From contig JAGBFR010000012.1 in NCBI GenBank assembly GCA_017936375.1, forward strand, positions 1 to 64,000: DNA of 64,000 nucleotides, read 5' to 3'. Shown here in pieces: positions 59,978 to 64,000 of the stretch (positions within the stretch are counted from its first letter, which is position 1; the number at the start of each line of letters is the position of its first letter). Source of the DNA: Clostridia bacterium. GTDB lineage: Bacteria > Bacillota > Clostridia > Christensenellales > Aristaeellaceae. A program made the translations under genes and the position numbers. The notes beneath the pieces were generated by a model that worked only from the letters and a program-made list of their open reading frames with translations, was not told the DNA's origin and did no database searches.

Positions 59978-60886
59978 TTATTCCTTGTCAAACTGCAGGG
60001 TGATGCTCTCGCCGTCCGCAGCGGCCAGCGTGCCGGGGAAGATCTCGCGAAGCGCCTCTTCGTATTCAGCGGGATCGGATGTGGCGGGGCTGTAATGCGT
60101 CAGCCACAGGCGGCGCGCGCCCGTCTCTGCGGCGATGGCCGCCGCCTCCTGCATCATCATGTGGTGCGTGTATTCCGCGCGAGCCTGCTTTTCCTCCTCG
60201 CCGTACATGCCCTCAAGGATCATCAGATCGGCCTCTTTGCCATATTCGGCGATGGCGGGCACGGGCCTTGTGTCCGTGGCATAGAGCACGCTCAGGCCGC
60301 GCCGGGGCGCGCCGAGAACGTCCTCGGGCGTGTAGCCGTCGATGCTTTCGCCCTTCTGCAGGCGGCTCCAGAGCGGCTGCGGGATGCCGAGCGCCTTCGC
60401 CTTGCGGGCGTCAAATTTGCCGGGGCGCTTCAATTCCATCCTGTAGCCCAGGCAGGGGATGGTGTGATCGACGGGGAAGACGGTCACCTCAAGCCCCGCC
60501 AGCGGGAACTGCGCCGCATTGAGCGTCTCCGGGTCGTATTCGTGGTAGACGATCTCATAGGGCAGCTCCGGCACGATCGCGCGAAGCGATGTGACGGTGC
60601 TTTCAAGGCCAGCCGGGCCGAACATGTGCAGCGGGCCGGTGCGGTCCTCATTGCCCAGGGTCAGGAGCAGGCCGGGCAGGCCGCTGATGTGGTCGGCATG
60701 GAAATGGGTGATCAGGATGCCTTCGATATTCTTAAAGCGAAGGCCGCTCCTGCGGATGGCGGTCTGCGTGCCCTCACCGCAGTCGATGAGCAGCGCCTGT
60801 GCGCCGCAGCGGACGTAGAGCGAGGTCAGGCTTCGCTCGGGAAGGGGCAGCATGCCGCCCGTGCCAAGAAGGGTGATATCCATCAT
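59978..60886 (-). CDS. rnz: Ribonuclease Z
   Basis: A 302-residue tRNA 3'-processing endonuclease of the MBL fold. ITLLGTGGMLPLPERSLTS opens the protein, ILITHFHADHISGLPG carries the HxHxDH zinc motif, LYATDTRPV the next metal Asp, and LWLTHYSP the final His. It removes 3' trailers from tRNA precursors. GGAGG lies 9 bases before the ATG at 60886; a longer reading frame upstream has no start signal. Confidence 0.93.
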   Translation of the reverse strand: MMDITLLGTGGMLPLPERSLTSLYVRCGAQALLIDCGEGTQTAIRRSGLRFKNIEGILITHFHADHISGLPGLLLTLGNEDRTGPLHMFGPAGLESTVTSLRAIVPELPYEIVYHEYDPETLNAAQFPLAGLEVTVFPVDHTIPCLGYRMELKRPGKFDARKAKALGIPQPLWSRLQKGESIDGYTPEDVLGAPRRGLSVLYATDTRPVPAIAEYGKEADLMILEGMYGEEEKQARAEYTHHMMMQEAAAIAAETGARRLWLTHYSPATSDPAEYEEALREIFPGTLAAADGESITLQFDKE

Positions 60887-61115
60887 GGGCTTTCGCCTCC
60901 TTAATCGTTGGTTGGTATAGGAGAATGTATGTGAAGCAGGCATGAAGGGTCGGTGCGCGGGCATGCTGCCGCCGGCCGTCCGCCGGATCGGGGCCCGCAG
61001 ATTCCCGCCTGCCATGTCAATGTATCATGCTGAGCGCAGGCCGCTCTCTACCCGCGCGATACATTCTTTTCTTCTTCTATTATATCCTTGCGCTGCCTGC
61101 CGCGCAAGGCGCGGA

Positions 61116-61144
61116 TTGCCCGGCTGCGCGCGGCGTGATACAAT
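61116..61144 (+). promoter_or_regulatory. Promoter of the NMNAT-NADAR gene
   Basis: TTGCCC (61116-61121) and TACAAT (61139-61144) with 17-base spacing, leaving a ~90-base leader. A second TATAAT (61200) without a good -35 lies nearer the start. The 351-bp gap 60887-61237 shows nothing else that I can name. Confidence 0.6.
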
Positions 61145-61237
61145 AACAGAAAACACAGATTTCTCTACCGGCAGGATAGTGCGCATCCGCCGGGAAGCGT
61201 ATAATGGCGTCATCCAATCAAGAAAGGAGGACAAAAG

Positions 61238-62290
61238 GTGGAAGTATGTAAAGGGCGCATCGTCGTCATGGGCGGCTCATTCAACCCGCCGACGCTGGCG
61301 CACCTTCAATTGCTTGAGCAGGCGGTCGAGGCCTCCGGCGCGCGGCTTGGCATTTTCGTCCCGGTGAGCGACGCCTATCTGACGCGCAAGATGCGCCGCA
61401 GCGGCGGCAGGCAGCTCCGCCTGAGCGAGATGCAGCGCTATCGCATGCTCTGCGCCATGTGCGCGGATTATCCGCAATTGACGGTCTCCCCTGTGGAATT
61501 TGGCACCGTCCGCGCGCAGACGCGCGAGACGATGGCGCAGCTGGCGGATCAGTATCCGCAGGACGAGATCTTCTTCCTCATCGGGGCGGATAAGCTCGGC
61601 ATGGTCGCCGGCTGGTTTGAGCATCCGGAGCGGATTCCGCCCTTCTGCCTGCTGGTTGTCTGCCGCGATGGGATCGACGCCAAGGCCTTTATCGCCTCCG
61701 ATCCGCGCACATCGGCGTACACAGATCGATTCCTCATCCTGAATATCGGCGAGGGGATGGAAACAGTCAGCTCCACCCGCGTGCGCGCCTGCATGGAGGA
61801 GGGGACGCCTCTTGATGATCTTGTGCACCCGTCTGTTGCACGGATGCTTGAGGGGATGGAGGATGCGTTCTTTGAGGAGATCACGCGCTTTAAGGATGAA
61901 TATGCCTTCCTCGCGCTCTCTTTCCCGTCTCCGGTTGAATATGAGGGTGTGGTCTATCCCAGCGCGGAGGCGGCGCTCTATGCCGCGCGCTGCGCAGAGG
62001 AAAGCGACAGGGCGAGATTTCTGCGAGGGACAAATCCAGCGGCGACCGCCGCGAAATGCACGCCGCGTGCGGACTGGGCAGAGATTCACAGAGATGTGCT
62101 GGAGGAGATTGTCCGCGCGAAATTTGAGCAGCATCCCGGGCTCGCAGCGCAGCTGCTCGCCACGGGCGATGCGAGGCTTATCGCCGGAGGCATGAAGGAT
62201 CTGCTCTTCGGCGTGGATTTGTATACCTGCAGGGGGGAGAACCTCCTCGGGCGGGTGCTGATGGCGATCCGAGAAGAAATGAAAGCCTGA
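61238..62290 (+). CDS. NMN adenylyltransferase fused to a NADAR domain
   Basis: A 350-residue fusion, GTG start with AAAGGAGG 7 bases upstream. Residues 1-~205 are a nucleotidyltransferase making NAD or NaAD from the mononucleotide and ATP: GGSFNPPTLAH (12-22), IGADKLGMVAGW and SSTRVR (178-183). The first His of the usual bacterial HxGH is Thr, as in eukaryotic-type NMNATs (TxxH). Residues ~219-347 are a NADAR/YbiA (DUF1768) domain: SFPSPVEYEGVVYPSAE (Glu244), AAKCTPRADW, KFEQHPGLAAQLLATGD and GENLLGRVLMAIRE. NADAR proteins act on ADP-ribosyl or ribosyl-type N-glycosides. The window also encodes PncB and NadE, so all Preiss-Handler steps are here. Confidence 0.88.
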   Translation: MEVCKGRIVVMGGSFNPPTLAHLQLLEQAVEASGARLGIFVPVSDAYLTRKMRRSGGRQLRLSEMQRYRMLCAMCADYPQLTVSPVEFGTVRAQTRETMAQLADQYPQDEIFFLIGADKLGMVAGWFEHPERIPPFCLLVVCRDGIDAKAFIASDPRTSAYTDRFLILNIGEGMETVSSTRVRACMEEGTPLDDLVHPSVARMLEGMEDAFFEEITRFKDEYAFLALSFPSPVEYEGVVYPSAEAALYAARCAEESDRARFLRGTNPAATAAKCTPRADWAEIHRDVLEEIVRAKFEQHPGLAAQLLATGDARLIAGGMKDLLFGVDLYTCRGENLLGRVLMAIREEMKA

Positions 62291-62313
62291 AATAAAGGCA
62301 TGAAAAAGAAAAA

Positions 62314-62342
62314 AGCACGGCTCCCCTTTGGGGAGCCGTGCT
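62314..62342. terminator. Terminator between NMNAT-NADAR and the GT-C gene
   Basis: AGCACGGCTCCCC and GGGGAGCCGTGCT arms, 3-base loop; A-run upstream and T-rich downstream, serving both converging genes. Confidence 0.85.
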
Positions 62343-62345
62343 GCT

Positions 62346-63878
62346 TTATTCATGGATGGATTCGTTTTTCTTCTTTTTGATTTGGAGGAAGCCTGCGTCT
62401 GCCAGCGCCGCCGCGCTGAGCAGAATCATCTCGGCAAAGAAGAAATACCGCGCGCGCGTCTCCCACAGGGTGAGGATGATGAACACGCCGACGAGCGCGA
62501 CGAACAGCGGCGCGGCGTCCGTCCTCTTCCTGCGGATCTGCTGGACGCAGGCGATGCAGGCGATGACCATCTGCGCCATGAACAGCGCCGTGCACAGGTG
62601 CCAGTACGGCCTGAAGAGCGCGCCCTTGGAGAAGATCACCTGCTTGACCGGGTTGTCGGCGACATTCCTGTCCGACTGGATGATCTCATTGAGCGCAAAG
62701 GAGCCCACGCTGAAGGTCGACAGATTCTTTCTGGAGACCATGTGCAGAAGGCGGTTGGGGTAGCGCAGGTAGTACACGCGGTCGATGAACTCGGTGAGCA
62801 GCGCTTCGTCGCGCTCCTTCGGGTTCTCAAAGGAGGTGCTGAAGATCAGCCATCCGCCGTCGCCGTACTGGCCGTAGCCCTCGTCCACCTGCACCGGCAG
62901 GCCCATGACCATGTAGTGCAGCTTGGGCAGCTCGTTCTTTTCGATGGCTTCCTTGGGCAGATGGGTGTAGGTGTAGGCGTCCATCGCCGCGCCGCCCGCC
63001 GTGAAGACCACAGCCATTGCCGCCGCGCAGCAGGCAAGCTGCCGCCATCTGCGCTCAAAGAGCAGCCAGATGACGCCCGCAATCGCCGCGATGACGACGG
63101 TAAAGCGGATCTGCGCGCCGATAAAGGCGGCCAGCGCGGCAAGCAGCGCAAAGCCCGCGCGCGCCCGCACTGTCTCCGCCTCGCGCAGGCGGAAGAGCAG
63201 GTAGATGACGATCATCGGGAATGCGGCGGAGAAGACGTCGGTATACAGTTCGCTCGTGCAGTAGAGGAAGGGCAGGCACGAGGCAAAGAGCAGCAGCAGC
63301 TTCGCCTGTGCGCGCACGCCTCCCAGCCTGCGGCACACGCGTGCGCTGCACAGCAGCCCCAGCGTGAAGAACAGCCCGGCGACGAGCGCCGCCTGCATGA
63401 ACCGGTCGCCCCAGCCGATGAGGCCGAAGAGCTTAAAGACCCCGGCGAGCAGGTAGACAAAGCCCAGATTGTGCGGATAGCGGGTGAAATAGATGAACGA
63501 GCGCTCGTTATTCCCGAATGTGCCGGTATCCGCCAGCAGCTGCGCGGCGGTGTAGCACTGCTCCGCATCCGTCCTCGGCTCAAAGCGCAGGGCGGCGGCC
63601 ATCACAAGCTGCACGACGAAATAGAAGAGCGCGGCGATGACGAGCATCTTCTTTTCATGCCGGAGGAGGAAATCCTCCCGCCGGTCGATGACCCGCATGG
63701 CGGCAAGCAGCGCCGCCGTGCACAGCGGCGTGAGGATCACAAGCGCAAGCTGATTGCGCTTATAGAGCGGCCACGGGGACAGGAGCACATTGCCCACGGT
63801 GAAGAGGTAGCACGGGATCATCAGCCCCATGCCCAGCAGCAGAAGCCGCCGCAGCCAGATCGGGATTCGCTTGGTCAT
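62346..63878 (-). CDS. GT39/GT-C-like membrane mannosyltransferase
   Basis: A 510-residue polytopic protein with about 11 helices. An extracytoplasmic loop near the N-terminus (RFEPRTDAEQCYTAAQLLAD) followed by FIYFTRYPHNLGFVYLLAG resembles the acidic first loop and following helix of GT-C enzymes of the PMT/ArnT type, which move sugar from a polyprenyl carrier. The basic C-terminus is cytoplasmic. The ATG at 63878 has AAGGGA 6 bases upstream; an ATG at 63902 overlaps the previous stop (TGATG) and could be the coupled start instead. Confidence 0.75.
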   Translation of the reverse strand: MTKRIPIWLRRLLLLGMGLMIPCYLFTVGNVLLSPWPLYKRNQLALVILTPLCTAALLAAMRVIDRREDFLLRHEKKMLVIAALFYFVVQLVMAAALRFEPRTDAEQCYTAAQLLADTGTFGNNERSFIYFTRYPHNLGFVYLLAGVFKLFGLIGWGDRFMQAALVAGLFFTLGLLCSARVCRRLGGVRAQAKLLLLFASCLPFLYCTSELYTDVFSAAFPMIVIYLLFRLREAETVRARAGFALLAALAAFIGAQIRFTVVIAAIAGVIWLLFERRWRQLACCAAAMAVVFTAGGAAMDAYTYTHLPKEAIEKNELPKLHYMVMGLPVQVDEGYGQYGDGGWLIFSTSFENPKERDEALLTEFIDRVYYLRYPNRLLHMVSRKNLSTFSVGSFALNEIIQSDRNVADNPVKQVIFSKGALFRPYWHLCTALFMAQMVIACIACVQQIRRKRTDAAPLFVALVGVFIILTLWETRARYFFFAEMILLSAAALADAGFLQIKKKKNESIHE

Positions 63879-63901
63879 GATCGTTCCCTTCATGTTGTCC
63901 A

Positions 63902-64000
63902 TCAGTGAATCAGCCTGCGCAGCTGATAGGTGCCGCGCGAGTCAACGAATTCATACTGCATCTCAAAGAGCTCCGCGACGCGCGCGTCATACGGCGGGCC
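63902..64000 (-). CDS. C-terminal end of a further gene (cut by the window edge)
   Basis: The last 32 codons of a minus-strand gene, ending RLIH and TGA at 63902-63904. The stop overlaps the first possible ATG of the membrane glycosyltransferase gene, so the two are in one operon. The tail (ELFEMQYEFVDSRGTYQLRR) resembles the soluble C-terminal ends of membrane glycosyltransferases such as the one at 45917, but 32 residues are too few to classify. Confidence 0.65.
   Translation of the reverse strand, partial: GPPYDARVAELFEMQYEFVDSRGTYQLRRLIH

Overview
The window looks like one contiguous piece of chromosome from a GC-rich, anaerobic, probably gut-dwelling member of the Clostridia (Firmicutes). 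The pointers are Gram-positive style ribosome binding sites (AAGGAGG, 5-9 bases before ATG or GTG), many GH-family enzymes without signal peptides, ferredoxin-dependent 2-oxoacid chemistry, a flavinylated secreted reductase and M42 peptidases. The exact genus cannot be read from the sequence; a Christensenellales-like lineage is a guess. No rRNA, tRNA, CRISPR array, prophage or transposase gene was seen.

Positions 1-30,000 form a plant cell wall saccharide region. In order: an AraC regulator facing a secreted FAD/FMN reductase; GH35; GH105 (unsaturated rhamnogalacturonyl hydrolase); a CapA-like secreted protein; a two-component system with a secreted protein of unknown function; a GH4-GH3 operon facing a heparinase II/III-like protein and its partner; a phosphatase and an SGNH lipoprotein; an NAD-dependent epimerase; a GH120-like beta-helix enzyme; nadE-pncB with a second SGNH hydrolase; GH43; an FMN hydroxyacid oxidase; and a sugar isomerase-like TIM barrel. 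GH51 follows at 38.9-40.4 kb. Together these suggest cytoplasmic finishing of pectin (RG-I), arabinan and xylan oligosaccharides. No sugar transporter lies in the window.

Positions 30,200-37,700 hold one minus-strand operon: acyl-CoA synthetase, sodium:solute symporter, indolepyruvate oxidoreductase IorA-IorB, PaaK-like CoA ligase and a double ACT-domain protein. It fits oxidation of aryl-2-oxoacids from aromatic amino acids to aryl-acetyl-CoA and arylacetates. A divergent amidohydrolase and then GH51 follow.

Positions 41,200-56,800 are mostly minus-strand housekeeping genes: tatB-tatA-tatC, a TRIC-type membrane protein, an HD hydrolase, large and small membrane proteins, three M42 aminopeptidase paralogues in a row, a small zinc ribbon, CvpA, a DUF5711-like protein, recF and dnaN. 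Thirteen consecutive genes from dnaN down to 44.4 kb point the same way. Two clusters of DnaA-box-like nonamers flank the dnaN-recF pair, and dnaA is not present, so a replication origin here is a reasonable hypothesis. To the right lie a GntR regulator, TrmO, two metallo-beta-lactamase-fold proteins (one is RNase Z), an unusual NMN adenylyltransferase fused to a NADAR domain, and membrane glycosyltransferase-like proteins that run off the end.

The items most worth a second look are the NMNAT-NADAR fusion, the dnaA-less origin-like region, a 157-bp composite repeat present twice with a third partial copy that lengthens a coding region, an exact 89-bp tandem duplication that starts at a stop codon, and the triple M42 cluster.
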